From Oscillospiraceae bacterium (GTDB lineage: Bacteria > Bacillota > Clostridia > Oscillospirales > Oscillospiraceae), in contig JAFTGG010000093.1 of NCBI GenBank assembly GCA_017458025.1, forward strand, positions 1 to 10,361: a stretch of 10,361 nt of DNA. Direction: 5' to 3'. The translations under genes were made by a program, and so were the position numbers. The notes under the pieces were generated by a model that was not told the origin of the DNA, did no database searches, and saw only the letters and a program-made list of their open reading frames with translations. This document shows, piece by piece, positions 1-6,337 of the stretch. The first letter of the stretch is position 1. Each line of letters begins with the position of its first letter.

Positions 1-98
1 AAATCTACTTGACAGAAGGATTGGAAGAAAACATGAAGATTACGACGCCTTTGGACATGATTCTGGCAGAGGCGATCTGGGAGAAAAGGGAGGGCTGA
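1..98 (+). CDS. ispD: IspD, 2-C-methyl-D-erythritol 4-phosphate cytidylyltransferase (C-terminal fragment)
   Basis: Only the last 31 codons are present, read in frame from base 3 to the TGA at 96-98; the gene begins before the window. The tail carries the IspD ending, an '[17 protein letters not shown]' stretch followed by AEAIW, matching the family's 'N-x-K-I-T-T-P-x-D' close to the C-terminus. IspD transfers CMP from CTP to methylerythritol phosphate in the cytosolic MEP pathway of isoprenoid synthesis. The next gene is ispF, the common partner of ispD in bacterial operons (sometimes fused as IspDF), 31 bp downstream, which strongly supports the call. The fragment is too short to check the catalytic N-terminal part. 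Confidence 0.85.
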   Translation, partial: IYLTEGLEENMKITTPLDMILAEAIWEKREG

Positions 99-110
99 CG
101 CCTCTCTTTT
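84..110 (+). terminator. Hairpin with T-tract overlapping the ispD stop codon (possible weak terminator)
   Basis: An arm at 84-95 (AAAAGGGAGGGC) can pair with 100-110 (GCCTCTCTTTT) around a TGAC loop, giving about 11 pairs with one bulged G and one G-T pair. The T-tract is mostly consumed in the stem, so as a terminator it looks weak. It would lower rather than block read-through into ispF. The arm resembles the sequence used in the stronger terminator at 671-701. Confidence 0.4.
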
Positions 111-129
111 TCCTTGTGGGAGGGACAGT

Positions 130-612
130 ATGACGAATTTGCGGATCGGGCACGGCTATGACGTACACCGCTTGGTCGAGGGACGCCCACTGATCCTGGG
201 CGGTGTGACGGTGCCGCATGACAGGGGCCTTGACGGACATTCGGACGCGGACGTGCTGGCGCACGCCGTCATGGACGCGCTGCTCGGCGCGGCGGCGCTC
301 GGCGATATCGGGCAGTTGTTTCCGGACTCGGACGACGCGTACAAGGGCGCGTCGAGCATGGCACTGCTGCGCGAGGTCGGCAAGCGGCTCGCGGACGCGG
401 GCTATGCGGTCGTCAACATCGACGCGACGATGCTGGCGCAGGCGCCGAAGCTCGCGCCGTACCGCGACATGATGCGGCTCAAGCTTGCGAACGCGCTCGG
501 CGTCCGCGCGGAACAGATCAGCGTCAAGGCGACGACCGAGGAGGGGCTCGGTTTTACCGGCGCGCTTGAGGGTATTGCCGCGCACGCTGTGGCGCTCATT
601 GAAAAAAATTGA
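130..612 (+). CDS. ispF: IspF, 2-C-methyl-D-erythritol 2,4-cyclodiphosphate synthase
   Basis: This 160-residue protein has the usual IspF length. IspF cyclises 4-diphosphocytidyl-methylerythritol 2-phosphate to MEcPP with release of CMP, the fifth step of the MEP pathway, as a cytosolic homotrimer. Visible hallmarks are GYDVHR at residues 9-14 (Asp11 and His13 as metal ligands), the [18 protein letters not shown] block at 37-54 (His45 the third metal ligand), DIGQLFPD at 59-66, [13 protein letters not shown] at 96-108, and [14 protein letters not shown] at 131-144, which contributes to nucleotide and diphosphate binding. The ATG at 130 has a GGGAGGG ribosome site about 6 bp upstream. It follows ispD by 31 bp and is closed by the terminator at 671-701. 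No anomalies seen. Confidence 0.97.
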   Translation: MTNLRIGHGYDVHRLVEGRPLILGGVTVPHDRGLDGHSDADVLAHAVMDALLGAAALGDIGQLFPDSDDAYKGASSMALLREVGKRLADAGYAVVNIDATMLAQAPKLAPYRDMMRLKLANALGVRAEQISVKATTEEGLGFTGALEGIAAHAVALIEKN

Positions 613-670
613 AGTTATTTCTCTGTTTGCGTTGTTTTTAGCGGCGAGCGGAACGGGAAAGCAAAGACGA

Positions 671-701
671 AGGAGGGCTGATGCGGTCAGCCCTCTTTTT
701 T
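671..701 (+). terminator. Rho-independent terminator after ispF
   Basis: A perfect 9-bp stem pairs GAGGGCTGA (673-681) with TCAGCCCTC (687-695) around a 5-nt loop (TGCGG), followed directly by six T (696-701). It can be extended by weaker G-T and A-T pairs at the base. It lies 59 bp past the ispF stop and 50 bp before the next start, so it separates the isoprenoid operon from the DUF3343/desulfurase pair. The upstream stretch 613-670 and the spacer 702-750 hold no convincing promoter that I can see. Confidence 0.9.
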
Positions 702-750
702 CACGCCCTTTGCGCCGCGGTCATAGTATGCGGTAAAGGGGGAGTTCCTG

Positions 751-1002
751 ATGAACCATTATCTGCTGACCGCCCGCACGATCACGCATGCCCAGCGGAT
801 GGCGCGTGCGCTTGAGCACACGGGCGTTTCTGCAAAGATCCGCCGCATCGGCAGCGGCGTGACAAAAAACGGCTGCGGCTACACGCTGCAGGTGCCCGAA
901 CGGCAGTATCAGACCGCTGCCGACGCGCTGCGCACCGCGGGGCTGCGCCCGGTCAAGGCGTTTCATGTTGTGAATGGTGAACGGCGCGAGGTTGACCTAT
1001 GA
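751..1002 (+). CDS. DUF3343 family protein (putative Se/S carrier-like)
   Basis: An 83-residue soluble protein, typical for the DUF3343 family, which Pfam describes as putative selenium/sulfur carrier-like. The N-terminal half (YLLTARTITHAQRMARALEH) is the family's 'F-x-(S/T)-T-x-x-A-x-x-x-E-x-x-L' helix region. The conserved cysteine sits in NGCGYTLQV (Cys42), corresponding to the family's 'S-x-x-C-G' motif. The ATG at 751 follows a GGGGGAG ribosome site (738-744) at 6-bp spacing. Its stop overlaps the start of the cysteine desulfurase as ATGA (999-1002), implying coupled translation. Family and context suggest that it accepts persulfide sulfur or selenium on Cys42 from that enzyme, but this is inference; no DUF3343 function is visible in the sequence itself. 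Confidence 0.85.
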   Translation: MNHYLLTARTITHAQRMARALEHTGVSAKIRRIGSGVTKNGCGYTLQVPERQYQTAADALRTAGLRPVKAFHVVNGERREVDL

Positions 1003-2120
1003 TTTACCTTGACAGCGCGGCAACGACCTTCCAAAAGCCGCAAGCCGTCCGCGCCGCTATGCTTCGCGCAATGCAGACGATGAGCTCGCCGGGACGCGGG
1101 GGCTACGCGAGCGCCCGCGCGGCGGAAGAGCTGCTGTTCCGCGCCCGCAGCCTCGCCGCGGAGACGTTCGGCGCGCCGTCGCCGGAGCAGGTCGTGTTCA
1201 CGACCAGCGCGACGCACGGACTCAATATTGCGATCAAGAGCCTTGTACCCGCCGGTGGACGCGCGGTCGTCTCTGGCTGGGAGCACAACGCGGTCACGCG
1301 TCCTCTCCGCGCGCTGGAAGCGGACATTGCCGTCGCGCGATCGCCGCTGTTCGACACAGAAGCGTGCGTCGCGGCGTTCCGCAGGGCGCTGAAGCGCGGC
1401 GCGGATGCCGCGGTCTGCACCACCGCGTCCAATGTGTTCGGATATATTCTTCCCATCGGCGAGATTGCTGCGCTCTGCCGCAAAGCCGGTGTGCCGCTGA
1501 TCGTCGACGCGTCGCAGACGGCGGGCGTTCTTCCGCTCGACATGGCGTCGCTGGACGCGGCGTTCGTCGCGATGCCGGGGCACAAAGGGCTCTACGGCCC
1601 GCAGGGGACGGGGCTGCTGCTCTGCGGCGCGGAGGCAAAGCCGCTCATCGAGGGCGGCACGGGCAGCGCGTCGCTCTCGCAGGAGATGCCGGAGTTTTTG
1701 CCCGACCGCCTGGAAGCGGGAACGCACAACATGCCCGGTATCGCGGGGCTTGAGGCGGGCATGCGCTTTGTGCGCGCCAAGACGCCGGAGCGCATCGCAC
1801 GGCATGAGCAGCGGCTCGTTTGCCGCGCGGCAAACGGATTGCGCCGCTTTGGCGGCGTGACGGTCTACGCCGCGGAGGATATGTCGGCGCATCTCGGCGT
1901 GCTGTCGTTCACGGCCGAGGGACGCGAGCCGGAGGAGGTCGCGGAAGCCCTGGCGTCGCACGGCGTCGCGGTACGCGCGGGGCTCCACTGCGCGCCGTGC
2001 GCGCACAAAAGCGCGGGGACGCTCGAACAGGGCACCGTGCGCCTGAGCGTATCCGCGTTCAACACCGAGGCGGATATCGACGGTTTTCTCCGCGCGATGC
2101 GGGGGATACTGTCGAAGTAA
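999..2120 (+). CDS. Cysteine desulfurase-like class V aminotransferase (EF2568-type)
   Basis: This 373-residue PLP enzyme is of the class V aminotransferase fold, in the group related to Enterococcus EF2568. Such enzymes release sulfur (or selenium) from cysteine as an enzyme-bound persulfide, giving alanine. Visible motifs: LDSAATT at 4-10; TTSATHGLN at 68-76 for PLP phosphate; EHN at 95-97 with His96 stacking on PLP; IVDASQTAG at 168-176 with Asp170 contacting the pyridine nitrogen; MPGHKGLYGPQGTG at 192-205 with Lys196 as Schiff-base lysine; and RAGLHCAPCAHKS at 326-338 with Cys331 as the likely persulfide cysteine. The start is fixed by the ATGA overlap with the DUF3343 gene. No IscU, SufU or SelD gene lies nearby, so the acceptor is presumably the DUF3343 partner. 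EF2568-type enzymes are known from loci with orphan selD and Se-dependent molybdenum hydroxylases; that link is not visible here. Confidence 0.92.
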   Translation: MIYLDSAATTFQKPQAVRAAMLRAMQTMSSPGRGGYASARAAEELLFRARSLAAETFGAPSPEQVVFTTSATHGLNIAIKSLVPAGGRAVVSGWEHNAVTRPLRALEADIAVARSPLFDTEACVAAFRRALKRGADAAVCTTASNVFGYILPIGEIAALCRKAGVPLIVDASQTAGVLPLDMASLDAAFVAMPGHKGLYGPQGTGLLLCGAEAKPLIEGGTGSASLSQEMPEFLPDRLEAGTHNMPGIAGLEAGMRFVRAKTPERIARHEQRLVCRAANGLRRFGGVTVYAAEDMSAHLGVLSFTAEGREPEEVAEALASHGVAVRAGLHCAPCAHKSAGTLEQGTVRLSVSAFNTEADIDGFLRAMRGILSK

Positions 2121-2166
2121 CCCAATTTCCTTTTGAGATTTCATGGAAAATTCACAGCTCTCCCGG

Positions 2167-2195
2167 TTGCAATTTCGCGGCGCTTATATTAGAAT
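2167..2195 (+). promoter_or_regulatory. Sigma-A-type promoter for the cdaA operon
   Basis: TTGCAA (2167-2172, 4/6 to TTGACA) and TAGAAT (2190-2195, 5/6 to TATAAT) are separated by exactly 17 bp. It lies in the only AT-richer gap of this region (2121-2241), with a predicted transcript start near 2202 and about 40 nt of leader before cdaA. The leader is too short for a c-di-AMP riboswitch. An imperfect inverted repeat, AATTTCC (2124-2130) and GGAAAATT (2145-2152), lies upstream of the -35 box. Confidence 0.6.
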
Positions 2196-2241
2196 ATGTT
2201 TAACTGTACAATAGGCGCATTATGAGATAGGGAGATACCTG

Positions 2242-3135
2242 ATGGAAGTTGTGAGGACGATCATGGAGGGCGTGCTGCGCTATCTTGGGACGATCGCGCT
2301 GACGGATTGGCTCGACATCGCGCTCCTGGCATATCTGCTGTATCGCGCGCTGAAGCTGGTCGGGCGCTCCCGCGCGGCGAGTCTCGGCAGAGGCGTGCTG
2401 GTGTTTCTGCTGGCTTTGGCGCTGTCCGACGTGCTGCGGCTCAACAGCATCAATTGGATATTGCGCAACATCGTGACCGTGGGCGCATTGGCGCTGATCG
2501 TGCTGTTCCAGCCGGAGATCCGCCGTTTACTTGAGCAGGTCGGCTCCAGCCGGCTCAGCTCGTTCAACCCGTTCGCGCGCGTGCAGCAGACCAGCGTGAT
2601 CGAGACCGCCATCGCGCAGACGGTGGACGCCTGCGCCGAGATGTCCGAGGCGCACACGGGCATGCTGGTCGTCTTTGAGCGAAACCTCAAGCTGGACGAT
2701 ATTGCCCGCACCGGCACCATTGTGGACGCGCAGGTGTCGAGCCAGCTTTTAAAGAATATCTTTTTCGTCAAGGCTGCGATGCACGACGGCGCGGTCATTA
2801 TCCGCGACGGGCGTTTGCTCGCGGGCGGCTGTATTCTGCCGCTGTCGCACAATGCGAACATCAGCCGCGACCTCGGTACGCGCCATCGCGCCGGCATCGG
2901 CATGAGCGAAAATTCGGATGCGGTGGTCGTCATCGTCTCGGAGGAAACGGGCGCGATCTCGGTCGCGATCCGCGGCATGCTCAAGCGGCATCTGACGGCG
3001 CAGACGCTTGAAAAGCTCCTGACCAACGAGCTGCTTCCGGCGCCCGAGGAACAGGAAACGCAGGACAAGTTCCGGCTGCGCCTGCCGTGGCAGCGCAAGG
3101 CGGGAAAGGAGGCGGACGGCGATGCAGATGAGTAA
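2242..3135 (+). CDS. cdaA: CdaA, membrane diadenylate cyclase
   Basis: A 297-residue protein that makes cyclic di-AMP from two ATP. The N-terminus has three hydrophobic segments (about residues 13-36, 50-64 and 74-90), followed by a cytoplasmic DAC domain from about residue 110 to 260. The two catalytic signatures are present: DGA at 182-184 (in AMHDGAVII) and GTRHRA at 212-217. ETGAISVAIRG at 235-245 is also typical. A charged, Glu/Asp-rich tail follows residue 266. The ATG at 2242 has AGGGAG (2229-2234) 7 bp upstream. It is first in the long operon and overlaps cdaR by 14 bp, the conserved cdaA-cdaR pairing. Cyclic di-AMP controls potassium and osmolyte transport and cell-wall homeostasis in Firmicutes. 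glmM, the usual third gene, is not next to it here. Confidence 0.97.
   Translation: MEVVRTIMEGVLRYLGTIALTDWLDIALLAYLLYRALKLVGRSRAASLGRGVLVFLLALALSDVLRLNSINWILRNIVTVGALALIVLFQPEIRRLLEQVGSSRLSSFNPFARVQQTSVIETAIAQTVDACAEMSEAHTGMLVVFERNLKLDDIARTGTIVDAQVSSQLLKNIFFVKAAMHDGAVIIRDGRLLAGGCILPLSHNANISRDLGTRHRAGIGMSENSDAVVVIVSEETGAISVAIRGMLKRHLTAQTLEKLLTNELLPAPEEQETQDKFRLRLPWQRKAGKEADGDADE
3105..3112 (+). promoter_or_regulatory. Ribosome binding site of cdaR, inside the end of cdaA
   Basis: AAAGGAGG ends 9 bp before the ATG at 3122 and 15 bp before the alternative in-frame ATG at 3128. It therefore favours 3122, which overlaps the cdaA coding end by 14 bp. Confidence 0.75.
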
Positions 3136-4381
3136 CGGCCGCAAAGCACTGTACATCATCATATCGGTCCTGATCGCGTTCGTGCTCTGGTTCTATGTGA
3201 ACAACACATCGAGCGTCGTTTTGACGATCAACGATATCCCCGTGGAGTTCCTCAACAGCGAAACGGCGCTGGCCAACAAGGGGCTTGTGCTGCTCAGCGG
3301 CGGCGACGAGACGGTGGATCTGGAGCTCACGATGCCGCGCAATCTGGTCTATGGATTCGACACCGACCGCGTACGGCTCATTGCGGATCTGAACTCCATC
3401 AACACGACGGGCACACAGTCGCTGACATATAACATCGCCGGAGTCGATATGAGCCAGGTTACGGTGAAATCGCCGACGATCCGCACGATTTCGGTGCGCG
3501 TCGGCGAGCTGTTCCGCAAGACCGACGTCGAGATCCGCGTCAATCTGATCGGCAACGTGGCGGACGGCTATGTCGCGGGCCGCGTCCAGCTTCTGCCCGA
3601 GACGCTGGAGGTCTGGGGCCAGCAGAGCGACGTGATGAGCGTCAGCTACGCGCAAGTGACGCTGAACATTGAAAACGCGCGCTCGACCATCGTTGAAATG
3701 CTGGAATACAAGCTTTACGACTATGACGACGAACTGATCGAGGGCAGCAGCATCCACGCCGCAAGCGATACGGTGCAGGTGACGATGCCGGTCATCTCTG
3801 CGACGGATATCCCGCTGGTCGTCAACTTCATTGAGGAGCCCGGCGTCCGCAGGGAGAGCTTCGACTACTCGCTTGACCGTTCCTCCGTGACGCTCTCCGG
3901 CGATGCGAATCAGATCGCTGCGCTCGGCGAGCTGGTGCTCGGCGAGGTGGTGCTTTCCGAGATCGAGGAGGAGCAGACCATCACCTATGATATTCCCGTA
4001 CCTGAAGGCCTGAGCAATCTCAGCGGCGTATCGACCGCTACGCTGACCATTGCCAACCGCGACGTCACGATGCGCAACGTGACCGTGACAAGCTTCGACT
4101 ATGAAAATTTCGGCGAAGAAGATCGCACGGTCGAGGTCGTGACCTCGTCGCTGAACGTGACCTTGCGCGGCGCGCGGGAGACGCTGGAGGCAATCGCGGC
4201 GGATCAGGTGCGGGCGGTAGCCGACCTCTCCGGCGTGGCAAATGCCAGCGGTACCTATACGGTACCCGCCAACATTCGCATCGAGGGCGGCCCCGACGTC
4301 GGAACGACGCAGGAGTATCAGCTGACGGTGCGCATCGGATTGCCGGAGCAAACGGAAGAAACAGAGGAAACGCAGGAATGA
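3122..4381 (+). CDS. cdaR: CdaR, YbbR-domain regulator of CdaA
   Basis: A 419-residue protein with one N-terminal membrane anchor (residues about 9-26, ending LWFYVNN) and a long extracytoplasmic part made of about four YbbR-like beta-rich repeats, roughly 30-127, 135-222, 228-312 and 318-405. Repeat features include 'V-x-L-x-x-x-x-P-V-E-F' near residue 33 and recurrent 'D-L/x-V-x-V-x-L/V-x-G' strands such as LNVTLRG at 344-350. The C-terminus ends in a short Glu/Thr-rich tail. CdaR binds CdaA in the membrane and modulates cyclic di-AMP output; how it senses is not known. The start at 3122 is preferred on ribosome-site spacing. Its stop overlaps the next start as ATGA (4378-4381), linking it tightly to an RseC-family gene rather than to glmM. 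Confidence 0.93.
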   Translation: MQMSNGRKALYIIISVLIAFVLWFYVNNTSSVVLTINDIPVEFLNSETALANKGLVLLSGGDETVDLELTMPRNLVYGFDTDRVRLIADLNSINTTGTQSLTYNIAGVDMSQVTVKSPTIRTISVRVGELFRKTDVEIRVNLIGNVADGYVAGRVQLLPETLEVWGQQSDVMSVSYAQVTLNIENARSTIVEMLEYKLYDYDDELIEGSSIHAASDTVQVTMPVISATDIPLVVNFIEEPGVRRESFDYSLDRSSVTLSGDANQIAALGELVLGEVVLSEIEEEQTITYDIPVPEGLSNLSGVSTATLTIANRDVTMRNVTVTSFDYENFGEEDRTVEVVTSSLNVTLRGARETLEAIAADQVRAVADLSGVANASGTYTVPANIRIEGGPDVGTTQEYQLTVRIGLPEQTEETEETQE

Positions 4382-4785
4382 AGCAGATCGCGACAGTGGA
4401 CAAGATACTCGCGAACGGGCGCGCGGAGATCGTCGTCGCGCGACTGTCCGCCTGCGCGCATGACTGCCATGACTGCGCCGGCTGCGGCGGCACGCCGACG
4501 CCCATTCACGCAGTGGTGGACAATCCCATTGGCGCGCAGGAAGGGCAGAAGGTCGTGGTCGAGAGCAGCACGCGCCAGATGTTCGGCGTGTTGGCGCTGG
4601 TCTACATGGTGCCGGTCGCGCTGTTTTTCATCGCGTATTTCGCGACGGCTTCTTTTGGAAACGACGCGCTCTCGGCGGGCGTCTCGATCCTCGCGTTTTT
4701 CCTCGGCGTCGTGCCGGCGATCCGCTACGACCGCCGTATCAAGCGCAGCGGCGGCATGACGTTCACCATCGTGCGGGCGTTTTAG
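4378..4785 (+). CDS. SoxR-reducing system RseC family membrane protein
   Basis: A 135-residue protein of the RseC/MucC type (PF04246). Residues 1-65 form a small cytoplasmic domain with four cysteines spaced C-x3-C-x2-C-x2-C (26, 30, 33, 36) in SACAHDCHDCAGCGG, which probably bind a metal or Fe-S cluster. Two membrane helices follow (about 69-91 and 96-115), then a basic stretch, RYDRRIKR. In Proteobacteria RseC is linked to SoxR reduction with the Rsx/Rnf complex and to SigE control; in Clostridia relatives occur with or without rnf genes and their role is poorly defined. No rnf or rsx genes are seen here. It starts on an ATGA overlap with cdaR, and its TAG lies 6 bp before the next gene. 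Confidence 0.88.
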   Translation: MKQIATVDKILANGRAEIVVARLSACAHDCHDCAGCGGTPTPIHAVVDNPIGAQEGQKVVVESSTRQMFGVLALVYMVPVALFFIAYFATASFGNDALSAGVSILAFFLGVVPAIRYDRRIKRSGGMTFTIVRAF

Positions 4786-4791
4786 CGCGCG

Positions 4792-5691
4792 GTGTTCGGC
4801 TATATCCGTCCCGCCGCGCCGAGGCTTTCCGGCGCGGAGAACGAGCGTTTCCGCAGCGCCTACTGCGGCCTGTGCCACACGCTGGGCAGACGCTACGGCT
4901 TTTTCGCGCGGTTTCTGCTGAACTTTGATTTCACGTTCCTCGCGATCCTGCTTTCGCTCGGCGAGTCGGGAACGCGCGCCTGCCGGCGCTGTGCCGCGCA
5001 CCCGTGTAAGGGCTGCGGCGCGATGGCCGCGTCGCCGGCGCTGGACGCCGCGGCGGACCGCAGCGTCGTGCTGGCGTGGTGGCAGCTGCGGGACCACATT
5101 GCCGACCACGGCTTCCTTGCGGGACTCAAATACCGTCTCGCGGCGCTGTTCGTGCGTCGGGCGTACCGCAAGGCGCGCGCGATGGTTCCGGAGTTCGATG
5201 CGGCGGTGCAGCGGCACCTGCGCGAGCTGGGCGCGCGCGAGGCAGAGCATTGCGCCTCGCTCGATGCGGCGGCGGAGCCGTTCGCGGCGCTGCTTGCGGA
5301 GATTGCAACGGTGGAGCCGGACGCGACGAAGCGCCGCGTGCTCGGGCAACTTTTCTACCATCTCGGCCGCTGGATCTACCTGATCGACGCGGCGGACGAT
5401 TTCAAGCAGGACGCGAAAAGCGGCAACTACAATCCGCTGCGCTACCGTTACGGCGTCGACGGGAACGAGCTTTCCGAAGACGTCAAGCGCGCGCTGGGCG
5501 AGACGCTGGACGCGTCGATCCGTCAGATGGCGGGCGCGTACGCGCTGCTGGACGCCGGCGAATGGTCGCCGGTACTCGACAGCATTTTTTACGACAGTCT
5601 CTACGGCATCGGCAAGGCGGTTTTGGAGGGCAGTTACCGCAAAGGTGCGCGCTTCAGGCGCTATCGAGATACAAGTGAGGAACCGATATGA
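4792..5691 (+). CDS. DUF5685 family protein (function unknown)
   Basis: A 299-residue protein starting at GTG 4792; no ribosome site is obvious, but the MFGYIRP N-terminus matches the DUF5685 family start, and the preceding TAG is 6 bp away, so reinitiation is likely. Cysteines cluster early: YCGLC (25, 28), CRRC (64, 67) and HPCKGC (72, 75), suggesting a metal or Fe-S site. The rest is predicted mainly helical and Ala/Leu/Arg-rich. Two acidic motifs stand out: [12 protein letters not shown] (Asp101, Asp105) and [11 protein letters not shown] followed by KSGNYNP (Asp199, 202, 203, 207). These resemble the paired D-x3-D motifs of squalene/phytoene synthases (inference). The stop overlaps the J-domain gene as ATGA (5688-5691). 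I do not know its function; family assignment is from the N-terminus, Cys pattern and the neighbouring J-domain gene. Confidence 0.85.
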   Translation: MFGYIRPAAPRLSGAENERFRSAYCGLCHTLGRRYGFFARFLLNFDFTFLAILLSLGESGTRACRRCAAHPCKGCGAMAASPALDAAADRSVVLAWWQLRDHIADHGFLAGLKYRLAALFVRRAYRKARAMVPEFDAAVQRHLRELGAREAEHCASLDAAAEPFAALLAEIATVEPDATKRRVLGQLFYHLGRWIYLIDAADDFKQDAKSGNYNPLRYRYGVDGNELSEDVKRALGETLDASIRQMAGAYALLDAGEWSPVLDSIFYDSLYGIGKAVLEGSYRKGARFRRYRDTSEEPI

Positions 5692-6314
5692 GCGATCCCT
5701 ACAAAGTATTGAATATTTCGCCCACGGCGTCTGACGACGAGGTCAAACACGCCTACCGCGAGCTGGCGCGGAAGTATCACCCCGACAACTACCACGACAA
5801 TCCGCTCGCCGACCTCGCGCAGGAGAAGATGAAGGAGATCAACGAGGCGTACGAGCAGATCCAGCGGCAGCGTAAGGGCGGCTACGCCGCCTCGTCGCAG
5901 CGAAGCGGCGGCTACAACGGCTCGTACGGCAATTCGTACAGCAGCTCGACGAGCGGCGATCCGCTGCTCCAGCGCGTCCGGCTCGCCATCAACAGCGGCG
6001 ATATCACGCAGGCGGAGCGGCTGCTGAACGAGGCAAGCGATCGCGGCGCGGAGTGGAGCTTCCTCATGGGCATTGTCTGTTCCCGCCGCGGCTGGATGGA
6101 CGACGCGCGGCAGTATCTCGAGACCGCCTGCCGCATGGAGCCGAACAACGAGGAGTATCGCCAGGCGCTGCAGATGTTCACCAGCAGCGGCGGCTACCGT
6201 CCCGCGGGCTTCCGCGGCTTTGGCACGATGACTTACGGCAACGACGCGTGCATGCGGCTGTGCGCCGCGTGGTCGTGCTGTATGCTGAGCGGCGGAAGAT
6301 GCTTCTTCTGCTGA
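5688..6314 (+). CDS. J-domain protein with helical-repeat region and Cys-rich tail
   Basis: A 208-residue protein. Residues 3-60 form a J domain with the HPD signature at 31-33 ([11 protein letters not shown]) and the [11 protein letters not shown] helix, so it should stimulate a DnaK-type Hsp70. A Gly/Ser/Tyr-rich linker (about 64-90) leads to a helical stretch (about 93-165) that looks like TPR-type repeats ([15 protein letters not shown] and a second copy around [20 protein letters not shown]). The C-terminus is Cys-rich: Cys188, 192, 197, 198, 205 and 208, the last being the final residue. It lacks the DnaJ zinc-finger and client-binding domains, so it is a specialised co-chaperone, not housekeeping DnaJ. 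The ATGA overlap with the DUF5685 gene suggests that the two work together; the Cys tail may bind metal. Confidence 0.9.
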   Translation: MSDPYKVLNISPTASDDEVKHAYRELARKYHPDNYHDNPLADLAQEKMKEINEAYEQIQRQRKGGYAASSQRSGGYNGSYGNSYSSSTSGDPLLQRVRLAINSGDITQAERLLNEASDRGAEWSFLMGIVCSRRGWMDDARQYLETACRMEPNNEEYRQALQMFTSSGGYRPAGFRGFGTMTYGNDACMRLCAAWSCCMLSGGRCFFC

Positions 6315-6337
6315 AACGATAAGGAGAGAGAAAACCT

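Noticed and set aside
702..750. Promoter for the DUF3343/desulfurase pair
   Set aside because: Candidate boxes near 710 and 727 have wrong spacing or poor match. A promoter must exist or read-through must occur, but I cannot place it.
963..2144. 393-codon open frame on the minus strand opposite the cysteine desulfurase
   Set aside because: Same GC-driven shadow effect; Arg-rich composition, no ribosome site, no family resemblance.
2121..2241. Possible riboswitch or small RNA upstream of cdaA
   Set aside because: The predicted leader is only about 40 nt, and I see no conserved riboswitch core; promoter elements explain the AT-rich stretch.
2981..4351. 456-codon open frame on the minus strand opposite cdaR
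   Set aside because: The plus strand encodes a coherent anchor plus YbbR repeats with ribosome site and overlaps; the minus product is an Arg/His-rich shadow.
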